48,740 bases of DNA from Methanoregula sp. (GTDB lineage: Archaea; Halobacteriota; Methanomicrobia; Methanomicrobiales; Methanospirillaceae), in NCBI RefSeq assembly GCF_028679125.1, contig NZ_JAJRCG010000021.1, forward strand, positions 1 to 48,740. The letters run 5' to 3'. The notes under the pieces are model-generated. The model was not told the DNA's origin. It made no database searches and saw nothing but the letters and a program-made list of their open reading frames with translations. This document shows positions 31,819 through 41,105 of the stretch, one piece after another. How positions within the stretch are numbered: position 1 is the first letter of the stretch; the number at the start of each line of letters is the position of its first letter. Position numbers and translations under genes: made by a program.

Positions 31819-32027
31819 CTGAATTCACCACCCTATCCGAAGTAATATTTCATTATCGTCAGGGATCGTTTAAATGCATATCCGTCATGGCAACAGAGGA
31901 GGTTCGCAGGTATCTTCACGAGGCATCCGGACGGTAAAAATTCAGGACACATGGGCATTCTTCCATCCGTGAATTTTGTTCTGCACTATCGTTAATAACC
32001 ATTCGTGCATACCATATATGGATAATT

Positions 32028-33083
32028 ATGAAGGCGGTTCTGGGTCTTGAGGACGGGCAGTATATTACGGGGGATGGATTTGGTGTTGAGGGCGAATGTT
32101 CCGGTGAACTCGTGTTCAACACCCAGATGAGCGGGTATATGGAGGCACTCTCCGACCCCAGTTACTTTGGCCAGATCCTGATGTTCACCTTCCCGACCAT
32201 TGGCAACTATGGCGTGGACGCGCAGAACATGCAGAGCCAGAGTACCAAAGTTCTCGGGGCCGTCTGTCACGAGATCTGCGACGCCCCTGATGTGAAACCT
32301 TCGATTCGTGAGTATTTCGAGCAGAAGAAACTTCTCGGGATGTACGGCGTGGACACCCGCAGCCTCACGATCAAGACCCGTGTCCACGGCACCATGCGTG
32401 CTGCCCTCGTTGTCGGCAGCGACGATGGCGAGTATGCCGTGAAACTCGCAAGAAAGACCCCTTCCATTTCTGAATGCACGCCCATTCCCGAAGTCTCGTG
32501 CAAGGCCCCGTATCGTATCCCGGGAAAGGGAAAACGGGTAGCCATCCTCGACCTCGGCCTCAAGACCAATATCATCACCAGCCTCTCGCGAAGAAATGGC
32601 GACCTCTATATATTCCCCCATAATGCCACCCATGACGAGATCTTTATGTGCGAACCCGACTGCCTCTTCATCACCAACGGCCCCGGCGACCCGAAACAGG
32701 CAACGGAAACCATCGCGACCGTGAAAAAATGCATCGGCGAGCTCCCCATTTTTGGGATCTGCATGGGTAACCAGATCGCAGCACTCGCCCTTGGCGGGGA
32801 CACCTACAAGCTCAAGTTCGGCCACCGGGGGTCCAACCAGCCGGTGAAATATTATGATGGCAGGATCTTCATCACCACCCAGAACCACGGCTTTGCTGTT
32901 GACGCAGACTCTCTACCGGAAGGCTGCGAGGTTACCTTTGTCAACGCCAATGACGGAACGGTTGAAGGATTCGAGAACGAGGACCTGAAGATCAACTGCG
33001 TCCAGTTCCATCCCGAAGCCCATGCCGGTCCCATGGATACCGAATGTCACTATTTTGACGGTGTCTTCCGGAGGCTCGTATAA
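32028..33083 (+). CDS. carA: carbamoyl-phosphate synthase small subunit
   Basis: A 351-aa glutamine amidotransferase subunit that passes ammonia to CarB. The N-terminal domain opens LGLEDGQYITGDGFG and has the VFNTQMSGYMEALSDPSY motif. The class I glutamine amidotransferase part carries the nucleophile in FGICMGNQIAA and the His/Glu pair in QFHPEAHAGPMD. TATA-like TTAATAACC at about 31993-32001 is 30 bases before the ATG, which would give a short or absent leader. The last codon overlaps the carB start by one base. The product feeds arginine (argF) and pyrimidine synthesis (pyrE). Confidence 0.97.
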   Translation: MKAVLGLEDGQYITGDGFGVEGECSGELVFNTQMSGYMEALSDPSYFGQILMFTFPTIGNYGVDAQNMQSQSTKVLGAVCHEICDAPDVKPSIREYFEQKKLLGMYGVDTRSLTIKTRVHGTMRAALVVGSDDGEYAVKLARKTPSISECTPIPEVSCKAPYRIPGKGKRVAILDLGLKTNIITSLSRRNGDLYIFPHNATHDEIFMCEPDCLFITNGPGDPKQATETIATVKKCIGELPIFGICMGNQIAALALGGDTYKLKFGHRGSNQPVKYYDGRIFITTQNHGFAVDADSLPEGCEVTFVNANDGTVEGFENEDLKINCVQFHPEAHAGPMDTECHYFDGVFRRLV

Positions 33084-36000
33084 TGCCCAAGAAGATGCAC
33101 ATCAAAAAGGTCCTGATCATCGGGTCGGGCCCCATCCAGATCGGCCAGGCCGCAGAGTTCGACTTCTCCGGGAGCCAGGCATGCCGCGCTATGCGCGAAG
33201 AAGGAGTGAAAGTCGTTCTCGTCAATTCCAACCCGGCCACGATCCAGACGGACCCTGAGATGGCAGATGCGGTGTATATCGAGCCGCTCAGGGCAAATAT
33301 CATCGCCAAGATCATTGAGAAAGAGAAGCCGGACGGGGTTCTTTCCGGCATGGGAGGCCAGACCGGGCTCAACCTGACCGCAGAACTTGCGGAAATGGGG
33401 GCACTGAAAAATGTCGAGATCCTCGGAACCCCGCTCGAGGCGATCTACAAGGGGGAGGACCGGGAGAAATTCCGGAACCTTATGCTCGAGATCGGTGAGC
33501 CGGTACCGAAGAGCGTCATCCTGACCAGCCTGAACCAGATCGATGATGCAATCGGAGCCATCGGGCTCCCTGCCGTTGTCCGTCCGGCCTATACGCTGGG
33601 AGGGGCCGGGGGTGGGATAGCGCGGACCCGCGAGGAACTCTGCCGTATCGTAGAACTGGGACTTTCACGTTCCCGTATCCACCAGGTTCTCATCGAGGAG
33701 AGCGTCCTTGGCTGGAAAGAGATCGAGTTCGAGGTTATGCGTGACTCGGCCGATACCTGCATCATCATCTGCGGTATGGAAAATGTCGACCCCATGGGCA
33801 TCCATACCGGGGAGAGCGTGGTCGTTGCACCCATCCTTACTCTCCGCGACGATGAGTACCAGATGATGCGCAGCGCTGCCATCAAGATCATCCGGGCACT
33901 CGATGTACAGGGTGGATGCAATGTCCAGTTCGCCTTCAAAAACGGGGATTACCGCGTCATCGAAGTCAACCCCCGGGTCTCCCGGTCATCCGCACTCGCC
34001 TCCAAAGCCACCGGCTACCCCATCGCACGGGTTGCATCCAAGATCGCAATCGGCCTGCGGCTCGACGAGATCACCAACACCGTAACCGGTTGTACGCCGG
34101 CATCCTTTGAGCCTGCAATCGACTATATCGTCGTCAAAGTCCCCCGCTGGCCGTTCGACAAGTTCAAAGGCGCTGACCGGACACTCTCAACCGCCATGAA
34201 GAGCACCGGGGAAGTGATGGCAATCGGGAGGACGATTGAAGAAGCCTTCATGAAGGCAAAGCGTTCGCTCGACACCGATGTGCAGGTCCATACGAGTCCG
34301 AGCGAGATCCGTATGATCCTCTCGCGGCCAACCGATGAGCGGTTCCACTGCCTTTTCGATGCATTCCGCCAGGGATTCACCCTTGATGAGATCGCACAGC
34401 TCACGTCCATCACCCCGTTCTTCCTGGAGAAGATCAAAAATATCGTGGAACTGGAAAAACGCCTGGCTACATGCCCGTGCAACAGGGATGATATCATACA
34501 GGCAAAAAAATACGGTTTCTCCAATGCGGAGATCGTCCAGATCAGCGAGAAAGCACCGGAGGAGATCGATGCCATCGCCGGTGCTCCAGCCTATAAGATG
34601 GTCGACACCTGCGCAGCCGAGTTTCCCGCCAATACCCCGTACTTCTACTCAACATTCGGGCAGCAGTCAGAGATCGTCCCCACGGACAGTAAAAAGGTGC
34701 TGATCCTGGGATCCGGTCCCATCCGGATCGGTCAGGGAATCGAATTCGATTACTGCACGGTCCACGCAGTGCAGGCTCTCCGGGAGGAAGAGGGTGTTTT
34801 TGTCCACATCGTGAACAATAATCCCGAAACTGTCTCCACGGACTTCGATACCTCTGATCGCCTCTTCTTCGAACCCATGCAGCTCGAGGATATTATCAAT
34901 ATCCTGAAATCCGACACATATTACGGCGTCATGGTCCAGTTCGGCGGGCAGAACGCGGTCAACCTTGCCGTGCCCATTGAGAAAGAGATCAAACGGCTCG
35001 ACCTCAAAACCCGTATCCTCGGGACAAGCCCCGACGCCATGGACATTGCCGAGGACCGGGACCGGTTCAGCGTGCTCTTAAAGAAACTCAATATACCCTG
35101 CCCGGCCAACAGTTCGGCGTATTCTGAACATGAAGCACATGCCATGGCGGAGAAGATCGGGTATCCGGTCTTGGTCAGGCCGTCGTATGTTCTTGGCGGC
35201 CGGGCAATGGAGATCGTGCACGATGAACGCGAACTCGAAACGTACATGAGAGAGGCGGTCCGGGTCAGCCATAACCATCCTGTCCTTATCGACTCCTATC
35301 TCCAGAATGCTATCGAGCTCGATGTCGATGCGGTCTGCGATGGCACGGAAGTCCTGATCGGTGGCATCATGGAACACATCGAACAGGCAGGTATTCACTC
35401 GGGAGATTCTGCCTGTGTCATCCCGACCCAGTCGCTCTCCCCGGCAATTGTTGATACAGTCAGGGATTATACGAGGAAACTTGCCCTTGGGCTGGGTGTC
35501 GTTGGCCTCGTCAATCTCCAGATGGCTGTCAAGGACAACGTGGTATATATCCTTGAGGCAAATCCCCGGGCAAGCAGGACGGTACCGTTTGTCTCAAAGG
35601 CAACCGGCATCCCGATTGCCAAGATCGCCGCAAAGGTCATGATCGGAAAGAAACTCCACGACCTGGGATACAAGGAGAAGGAGATCAAGCACGTTGCGGT
35701 CAAGGAGGTACTCCTCCCGTTCAACAAGCTCAGCGGCGTCGACACGATGCTCGGGCCCGAAATGAAGAGCACCGGGGAAGTCATGGGGATAGATTATGAT
35801 TTCGGGCTTGCGTTCTACAAGGCCTGCATATCGGCAGACAATGAACTGCCCCTCAAGGGAAATATTTTCATCTCCGTGAATATGGAACAGAAAGAAGAGG
35901 CCATCCCGATAGCACGGAAACTGCGCGATCTCGGCCTCACCCTCTACGGGACAGAAGGTACCGTGGATTACCTGTATGCAGCAGGCGTGGAAGCAAATCT

Positions 36001-36250
36001 CGTGCGGAAAGTCCAGGAAGGCTCTCCCAACGTGCTCGACATGATGCGCCACGGTGAGATTCGCCTCATCATCAACACCCCCCAGGATAAGCAGTCCCGC
36101 CAGGATCATTACCAGATCATGCGTGCGGCAGTAGACTTCCAAATCCCCTATATCACCACCCTTCAGGCAGCGCGGGCTGCTGCACTCGCCATTGATGCCA
36201 TCAAGCGGGAGAAAGTAACGCTGGAGCCGATCAGTTATTATCTCAAATAA
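33083..36250 (+). CDS. carB: carbamoyl-phosphate synthase large subunit
   Basis: A 1055-aa synthetase made of two homologous ATP-grasp halves. The first begins KKVLIIGSGPIQIGQAAEFD with ATP-grasp GGAGGGIARTREEL, and the second begins KKVLILGSGPIRIGQGIEFD near residue 540. A C-terminal allosteric MGS-like domain starts near residue 920 (NIFISVNMEQKEEAI). Both halves keep the repeated EVNPRVSRSSALASKATGYP and EANPRASRTVPFVSKATG motifs. It forms carbamoyl phosphate from bicarbonate, ammonia and two ATP. Length is normal; no frameshift. Confidence 0.97.
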   Translation: MPKKMHIKKVLIIGSGPIQIGQAAEFDFSGSQACRAMREEGVKVVLVNSNPATIQTDPEMADAVYIEPLRANIIAKIIEKEKPDGVLSGMGGQTGLNLTAELAEMGALKNVEILGTPLEAIYKGEDREKFRNLMLEIGEPVPKSVILTSLNQIDDAIGAIGLPAVVRPAYTLGGAGGGIARTREELCRIVELGLSRSRIHQVLIEESVLGWKEIEFEVMRDSADTCIIICGMENVDPMGIHTGESVVVAPILTLRDDEYQMMRSAAIKIIRALDVQGGCNVQFAFKNGDYRVIEVNPRVSRSSALASKATGYPIARVASKIAIGLRLDEITNTVTGCTPASFEPAIDYIVVKVPRWPFDKFKGADRTLSTAMKSTGEVMAIGRTIEEAFMKAKRSLDTDVQVHTSPSEIRMILSRPTDERFHCLFDAFRQGFTLDEIAQLTSITPFFLEKIKNIVELEKRLATCPCNRDDIIQAKKYGFSNAEIVQISEKAPEEIDAIAGAPAYKMVDTCAAEFPANTPYFYSTFGQQSEIVPTDSKKVLILGSGPIRIGQGIEFDYCTVHAVQALREEEGVFVHIVNNNPETVSTDFDTSDRLFFEPMQLEDIINILKSDTYYGVMVQFGGQNAVNLAVPIEKEIKRLDLKTRILGTSPDAMDIAEDRDRFSVLLKKLNIPCPANSSAYSEHEAHAMAEKIGYPVLVRPSYVLGGRAMEIVHDERELETYMREAVRVSHNHPVLIDSYLQNAIELDVDAVCDGTEVLIGGIMEHIEQAGIHSGDSACVIPTQSLSPAIVDTVRDYTRKLALGLGVVGLVNLQMAVKDNVVYILEANPRASRTVPFVSKATGIPIAKIAAKVMIGKKLHDLGYKEKEIKHVAVKEVLLPFNKLSGVDTMLGPEMKSTGEVMGIDYDFGLAFYKACISADNELPLKGNIFISVNMEQKEEAIPIARKLRDLGLTLYGTEGTVDYLYAAGVEANLVRKVQEGSPNVLDMMRHGEIRLIINTPQDKQSRQDHYQIMRAAVDFQIPYITTLQAARAAALAIDAIKREKVTLEPISYYLK

Positions 36251-36397
36251 TTGAGGACATATTGACAAAAGCACTGATTTCCAGCGTTTTTATTTTTTTC
36301 GCGGTGTATTTCCCGGTATCTTCGCTGTTCGGGAATCATGGTTAATTATACAGGAGAATTGAATATCCTTAAATACCGAAATAACCAAAAAACATGC

Positions 36398-36901
36398 ATG
36401 AAGAAATTATTTGTTGTTCTTGCAATCCTGTTTATCGGGATTCTGCTTGCGGGATGCACATCCCAGCAGACAGCACCCGCGACCGCTACTCCCACGCCAA
36501 CAGCTGTTCCGACCGTCGTTGTCACAACGGCCGTCCCAACCCCTGAACCAACCAAGGAAGTTGTCGTTGTGGTTGTCAACAAGACCCCCAATGCAACCCC
36601 GACTGCAACCCCGACCCCGGTCCCCTCATATACGATTACATTCACTCAGGACATGACGATCATCCCGGGCACCTCAGCAACCATTCCGGTCGGTAGCAAG
36701 GTAATCTGGGTAAACAACGACTCCCTGAAGCCCCACTCAGTTATGGCAACGGATCCGTCCGATGGTGCATGGTTCGGTGGAATGACCAGCGCAACAATTC
36801 CCTATGGATCATCTCTTGATGTCACCTTCAACAAGACCGGTGCATACGAGTACACAACCGTGTTCCAGCCGGAGACTACTGGGGTAATATACGTAAAGTA
36901 A
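36398..36901 (+). CDS. lipoprotein with a degenerate cupredoxin domain
   Basis: This 167-aa predicted lipoprotein (signal peptide, lipobox LAGC near residue 19) has a Thr/Pro/Val-rich linker of about 60 residues and a C-terminal plastocyanin-like domain. A copper site would need His, Cys, His and Met. The first histidine is present (LKPHSV), but the usual YEYHCxxHxxM segment reads GAYEYTTVFQPETTGVIYV, so Cys, His and Met are missing. Copper electron transfer is therefore unlikely. TATA-like CCTTAAATACC at 36367-36377 lies about 26 bases before ATG 36398, which supports this start and a leaderless mRNA. Confidence 0.78.
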   Translation: MKKLFVVLAILFIGILLAGCTSQQTAPATATPTPTAVPTVVVTTAVPTPEPTKEVVVVVVNKTPNATPTATPTPVPSYTITFTQDMTIIPGTSATIPVGSKVIWVNNDSLKPHSVMATDPSDGAWFGGMTSATIPYGSSLDVTFNKTGAYEYTTVFQPETTGVIYVK

Positions 36902-37004
36902 AAATAACCGTTCAGGATTATAATGCCTGAACAACCACTTTTTTGTTCTTTCTCTTCTTCGTAAAAGAATTCTGTTGCACGGGGAAGTCCTGATTCCGCC
37001 CCTG

Positions 37005-37050
37005 AACATATATTCTGGTACTGCCAATGAGTATTACACGATATAGGAGG
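37005..37050 (+). promoter_or_regulatory. promoter and ribosome binding site of argG
   Basis: AACATATATT at 37005-37014 is a TATA box, and AGGAGG at 37045-37050 lies 8 bases before the ATG at 37059. Unlike several leaderless genes in this window, this one has a strong Shine-Dalgarno sequence. Confidence 0.6.
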
Positions 37051-37058
37051 AGACAAGC

Positions 37059-38252
37059 ATGGGAAAAGGCACCATAGTTCTTGCATATTCCGGCGGGCTC
37101 GACACCTCAATCTGCATCCCGCTCTTGAAGGAGAAATACGATTATGACCGGGTCGTCACGGTCGCGGTCAACGTAGGCCAGCGGGACGAAGAGATCGATG
37201 TCGCGACCAAAAAAGGCAAAAAACTTGCCGACCGTCACTACACCATCGATGTCCGGGAAAAATTTGTTGCCGAACATATCTTCCCGGCAATCCGGGCCAA
37301 CGGGTCTTACGAAGGATACCCCATGGGAACATCGCTTGCACGTCCCCTGATTGCCGAAGAGGTCGTCAAGATCGCAAAGAAGGAGAAGGCGACAGCGATC
37401 GGGCATGGATGTACCGGCAAAGGAAACGACCAGCTCCGGTTCGATTTCATCATCCGGGGTGCCGGCCTTGAGGTTGTTGCCCCTATTCGCGAGCTGAACC
37501 TGACGCGGGACTGGGAGATCGATTATGCAAAACAGCATGGCATCCCTGTACCGGTGAAGAAGGACAAGCCCTGGAGTATGGATGAGAACTGCTGGAGCCG
37601 GAGTATCGAAGGCGGCAGACTTGAAGACCCTGCCTTCCACCCTCCCGAGGAGATCTACCTTTGGACTGCCTCACCTGAAAAGGCACCGGCAAAACCCGAG
37701 AAACTTACCATCACATTCGAGGAAGGGATCCCCGTTGCGCTCAATAAGAAAAAGTATGCCGGGTATGACCTGATCCAGAAACTCAATGTCCTTGCCGGGA
37801 AGCATGGGATCGGGCGAAATGACCTGATCGAGGACCGCATTCTCGGGCTCAAGGCACGGGAGAATTACGAACACCCGGCCGCCACGGTCATCCTTGCTGC
37901 CCACCGGGATCTGGAAAGCCTTACCCTGACACGGCAGGAACTCGTCTTCAAGCGGATGGTTGATGACAAGTGGTCCGAGCTCGCCTATAAAGGACTCGTG
38001 TATGAACCACTCTATGCTGCCCTGAATGCGTTCATCAATACTACACAGATGCGGGTGAACGGTACCGTTGATCTCGAACTGTACAAAGGCAGCGTGCGTG
38101 TGCTGGGTAGGACATCCCCCAATGCAATCTATTCGAGCGACATGGTCTCATTCGACAGCGCATCTATTGACCAGTGCCATGCGATCGGCGTCTCCCATTA
38201 TTTCGGCATCCAGGCCCGTATGGTCAGACAGATGCATAAGAAGACCAGGTAA
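37059..38252 (+). CDS. argG: argininosuccinate synthase
   Basis: This 397-aa enzyme joins citrulline and aspartate with ATP to form argininosuccinate, the step after argF. The ATP-binding N-type motif is [17 protein letters not shown] at residues 6-22. Further family motifs are [15 protein letters not shown] and [20 protein letters not shown]. Length is normal. A strong AGGAGG precedes the start. argF lies 2 kb downstream on the other strand, so the pathway genes are close but not one operon. Confidence 0.96.
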   Translation: MGKGTIVLAYSGGLDTSICIPLLKEKYDYDRVVTVAVNVGQRDEEIDVATKKGKKLADRHYTIDVREKFVAEHIFPAIRANGSYEGYPMGTSLARPLIAEEVVKIAKKEKATAIGHGCTGKGNDQLRFDFIIRGAGLEVVAPIRELNLTRDWEIDYAKQHGIPVPVKKDKPWSMDENCWSRSIEGGRLEDPAFHPPEEIYLWTASPEKAPAKPEKLTITFEEGIPVALNKKKYAGYDLIQKLNVLAGKHGIGRNDLIEDRILGLKARENYEHPAATVILAAHRDLESLTLTRQELVFKRMVDDKWSELAYKGLVYEPLYAALNAFINTTQMRVNGTVDLELYKGSVRVLGRTSPNAIYSSDMVSFDSASIDQCHAIGVSHYFGIQARMVRQMHKKTR

Positions 38253-38411
38253 TTCTTTTTTCGCACTCCCCCGTGCAGGATCCTGTATCACTCTTGCTGT
38301 TGCAGGCACCATCACGGGATGATCAGATTCCGAAAATCTGGTGCTGCGGCCCGGGTTATCGCCGGCATAAAAGAGAAACTTATATGGCGTGACAGACAAG
38401 ATTCGGTGTAT

Positions 38412-39911
38412 ATGTGCGCCAGTTTTTTCTCCCGCTTCATAAAACCAAAGCCGCATATCGTGGAGAGCCCGTCACCACCCTCCATCAGCCACGGCCCGGG
38501 GATGCAGATCCCGGAATACAAGAACAAACCTTATTTTATCGTGGCCTCGGTCGAGATGGGCAACACCACCACAAAATGTATCCTGACCGGTGTGAGCCTC
38601 GAGACAGGCATGTCGTATGTCATCAACAAGACCGTCAGCATGAGCCGCGACATCCGTCCCCCCAAACCGGGTGAGACGATCTTCGGGGCAACGCTGGACG
38701 GTACCAGACTCACCCGGGAGGCAGTGACCGAACTGGTCCGGGATACGCTGCTGAAGTGTCATGAAGATGCACATCTCGATGTCCAGAAAGATCTGGATTT
38801 CGTTGTCCGGAGTACCGGCGTAGTAGCGGAGATGGAATCCCCGGACCAGGTCGGGGACTTCGTCATCGCGCTCGCGAACGGCTGCCTTGTTGCCGGTGTT
38901 CCGCCACGGAAGATGACCCCCCCCATGTCAAAGGAGAACCAGCCGGAGAAACTCCAGCCGTTCAGTTTTGCCGACAAGGTCGTTTTTATCGGGGCGGTTG
39001 CCGGTGTGGTTCCCCCGGTCGGTTCCACCGGTGTCGAGATGGTGGCAAACGAGATGGAAGGCGAACTTGCCATGGCAGGGATCAAGGAAGGAGCAAAGTG
39101 GACCCCGGTGGATTTCCGCAATCCCTGTATATCCATTGATTTCGGGACCACACTGGACGGCCGCATCACAACCGACGTAAGCCCGACAGATCCCAACCCG
39201 TTTGCCAAGACAGTCGGGAATTTCTGCGGGCTTGCCGGTGCCATCCCCGACGCAATCGTGCGGGGCACCGGGCTTGTCCAGGAGCGGACGGGTACAGCGC
39301 TGGATATTTTCGGGGAACACAGCGTGACCGGGGGGCTCTTTTCCGGCGGCAACCGAAAGGTCGTGGACGATTTTGTGAACCGGTGCCACGAGCATATTGA
39401 TATCCGGATCGTTCCCGCGGATCGTGATCGGTTCGGCAGGGTCCCGGTCAATGCCCGCCTTGCCATGGAGTCCGGTATCGCGATGATCGGGTGCGATTGT
39501 GGAGTTAACAGCAGCGAACTGGAAAGTCTGCTTGCCATTGGTGCCGAGATCCACAAGAACCACGGGCTGGCAACCCTTAACGAGGTGATCGATCGGGTCT
39601 GTGCACAGATGGCGCTGCGCCTTATCGATGTTGCGGTGGAACAGAAGCTCGTGCCACCAAATGCCTCGATCGGTTTCACCGGCAGGGCGGCAATCTCCGG
39701 GCGGAAACCGGAATATATCCTCGAAGGGATTACGGAACGGAACCTCTTTGACGATCCGAACGACCACCTGGTCTTTGTCGATGACGGCCTTGCCCGGGGC
39801 GCGGCGCTCATGGGGCGGTGCATGAACTCCCTTGGCAAGCCCAAAAACCCGATTGGGGGCGTCCGTGGGGGCCCATGTATTATGAGCCGACGGATCAAGA
39901 TAGGTAAATAA
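38412..39911 (+). CDS. methanogenesis marker protein 14
   Basis: This 499-aa protein is of the family conserved in methanogens as methanogenesis marker 14. Its segments resemble the ASKHA/acetate kinase-type fold: VASVEMGNTTTKCILTG near the start, SIDFGTTLDGRIT in the middle, and SIGFTGRAAISGRKPEYI followed by FVDDGLARGAALMGRC near the end. The function is unknown; a link to a methanogenesis cofactor or to activation of a redox enzyme is often assumed. I start at ATG 38412 (MCASFFSRFIKPKPHIVES); TATA-like AAACTTATATGG about 30 bases upstream supports it. The frame reaches back to 38319 with an untypical extension. A small conserved gene follows after 15 bases. Confidence 0.88.
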   Translation: MCASFFSRFIKPKPHIVESPSPPSISHGPGMQIPEYKNKPYFIVASVEMGNTTTKCILTGVSLETGMSYVINKTVSMSRDIRPPKPGETIFGATLDGTRLTREAVTELVRDTLLKCHEDAHLDVQKDLDFVVRSTGVVAEMESPDQVGDFVIALANGCLVAGVPPRKMTPPMSKENQPEKLQPFSFADKVVFIGAVAGVVPPVGSTGVEMVANEMEGELAMAGIKEGAKWTPVDFRNPCISIDFGTTLDGRITTDVSPTDPNPFAKTVGNFCGLAGAIPDAIVRGTGLVQERTGTALDIFGEHSVTGGLFSGGNRKVVDDFVNRCHEHIDIRIVPADRDRFGRVPVNARLAMESGIAMIGCDCGVNSSELESLLAIGAEIHKNHGLATLNEVIDRVCAQMALRLIDVAVEQKLVPPNASIGFTGRAAISGRKPEYILEGITERNLFDDPNDHLVFVDDGLARGAALMGRCMNSLGKPKNPIGGVRGGPCIMSRRIKIGK

Positions 39912-39926
39912 GACTGGTGAAGAATC

Positions 39927-40172
39927 ATGACCGATACAGAAGACGAACAGTTATTCGATGTCCTCATTCCCCCCGGCGTCCCCCAGAAGATCATCTTTGA
40001 CGTAACCAACAAGTTTGACGTCAAGGTTGTCGAGCGCATGGAGCCGCTCAAGTTCGCCAACATGGAAGGCGAAGAGCGGGAACTGCTCGCGTTCCGGGGA
40101 AAAATGGATGAAGTCAAAAAAGTTGAGAAGTATATGATCGAGCAGCTAAAAGCGTTCATCGACGAAAAGTAA
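39927..40172 (+). CDS. small conserved protein downstream of marker 14
   Basis: An 81-aa soluble protein, acidic at the start, with an alternating strand/helix pattern. The strand KIIFDVTNKFDVKVVERM is followed by ELLAFRGKMDEVKKVEKYMIEQL, similar in outline to a small ferredoxin-like (NIL or ACT-like) alpha-beta fold. No catalytic residues or cysteines. It is 15 bases after the marker 14 gene, so they are likely co-transcribed. I do not recognise a named family; it may be a partner of marker 14. Confidence 0.7.
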   Translation: MTDTEDEQLFDVLIPPGVPQKIIFDVTNKFDVKVVERMEPLKFANMEGEERELLAFRGKMDEVKKVEKYMIEQLKAFIDEK

Positions 40173-40180
40173 ATCTGAAA

Positions 40181-40193
40181 ATTTTTTTTATTG
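40181..40193 (+). terminator. T-run between the marker 14 unit and argF
   Basis: Eight T residues (40182-40189) lie 10 bases after the stop of the small gene. The 21-base gap separates it from the convergent argF stop, and the run is A-rich on the other strand, so it mainly serves plus-strand transcripts. Confidence 0.4.
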
Positions 40194-41105
40194 CTAGTTT
40201 TTCAGCAGGCGCACGAGCAGCGCCTTCTGCGCATGGAGCCGGTTCTCGGCCTCGTCCCATACAAGGCTCTGTCCGCCCTCCATCACCTCATCGGAGATCT
40301 CCTCGCCACGGTGTGCCGGGAGACAATGGAGTACACGGGCATCAGGAGATGCAAGTTTCATCAGCTCAGAATCAACCGTGTAGTCCCTGAAGATCGTTAT
40401 ACGATCTTCCTTCTCGTCCTCGTCACCCATCGAGACCCAGGTATCTGTCACAATCACTTCTGCATCCTTAACCGCGGCCTCTGGTTCCCGTACGAGAGTC
40501 ACATTGCCACCCAGAGACCGCGCTTTTGCAACAATATCTTCTGCGGGTTCATATCCCTTGGGTGTTGCTACCGTTACATTGAGGCCGGTGAGGACGGTTG
40601 AGAGGATCAGGGAGTTGCAGACATTGTTCCCGTCTCCCACCCACGCGACGTTCAGATCCCTGGTGGACCCGAAATGTTCCTGCATGGTCATGATATCGGC
40701 AAGGAGCTGGCACGGGTGCTCCAGGTCCGAAAGACCGTTGATCACCGGGATGGTCGCGTACTTTGCATACTCCTCGATCGTACTGTGCTTGTAGGCACGG
40801 ATCATCATACCCGAGACATACCGGGATGCCGCACGGGCCGTGTCGCGGATCTCCTCGCCGCGCCGGATCTGCATGTCGCGGGCGTTCAGGAAGAGCGCAT
40901 GCCCTCCCAGCTGGTTCATCCCGACCTCGAACGAGATGTGCGTCCGTGTCGAGGACTTCTCGAAGATCATAGCAAGGGTCTTGCCGGCCAGCAGCAGGTG
41001 TGGTGTACCTGCCCTCTTCTGGCGCTTGAGCTGGTGCGCTTCGGAAAGCAGTTGTTCAAGCTCAAGTTCGTTGATATCGAGGATAGAGATAAAATCCTTC
41101 TTCAT
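40194..41105 (-). CDS. argF: ornithine carbamoyltransferase
   Basis: This 303-aa enzyme transfers the carbamoyl group from carbamoyl phosphate to ornithine. The carbamoyl phosphate-binding motif [12 protein letters not shown] lies at 49-60, HPCQLLAD near 134, the ornithine-binding segment [11 protein letters not shown] near 230, and [11 protein letters not shown] near 270. Length is normal. Its ATG overlaps the purD stop by four bases, so the two are translated from one mRNA. carAB, 3 kb to the left on the opposite strand, supply its substrate. Confidence 0.96.
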   Translation of the reverse strand: MKKDFISILDINELELEQLLSEAHQLKRQKRAGTPHLLLAGKTLAMIFEKSSTRTHISFEVGMNQLGGHALFLNARDMQIRRGEEIRDTARAASRYVSGMMIRAYKHSTIEEYAKYATIPVINGLSDLEHPCQLLADIMTMQEHFGSTRDLNVAWVGDGNNVCNSLILSTVLTGLNVTVATPKGYEPAEDIVAKARSLGGNVTLVREPEAAVKDAEVIVTDTWVSMGDEDEKEDRITIFRDYTVDSELMKLASPDARVLHCLPAHRGEEISDEVMEGGQSLVWDEAENRLHAQKALLVRLLKN

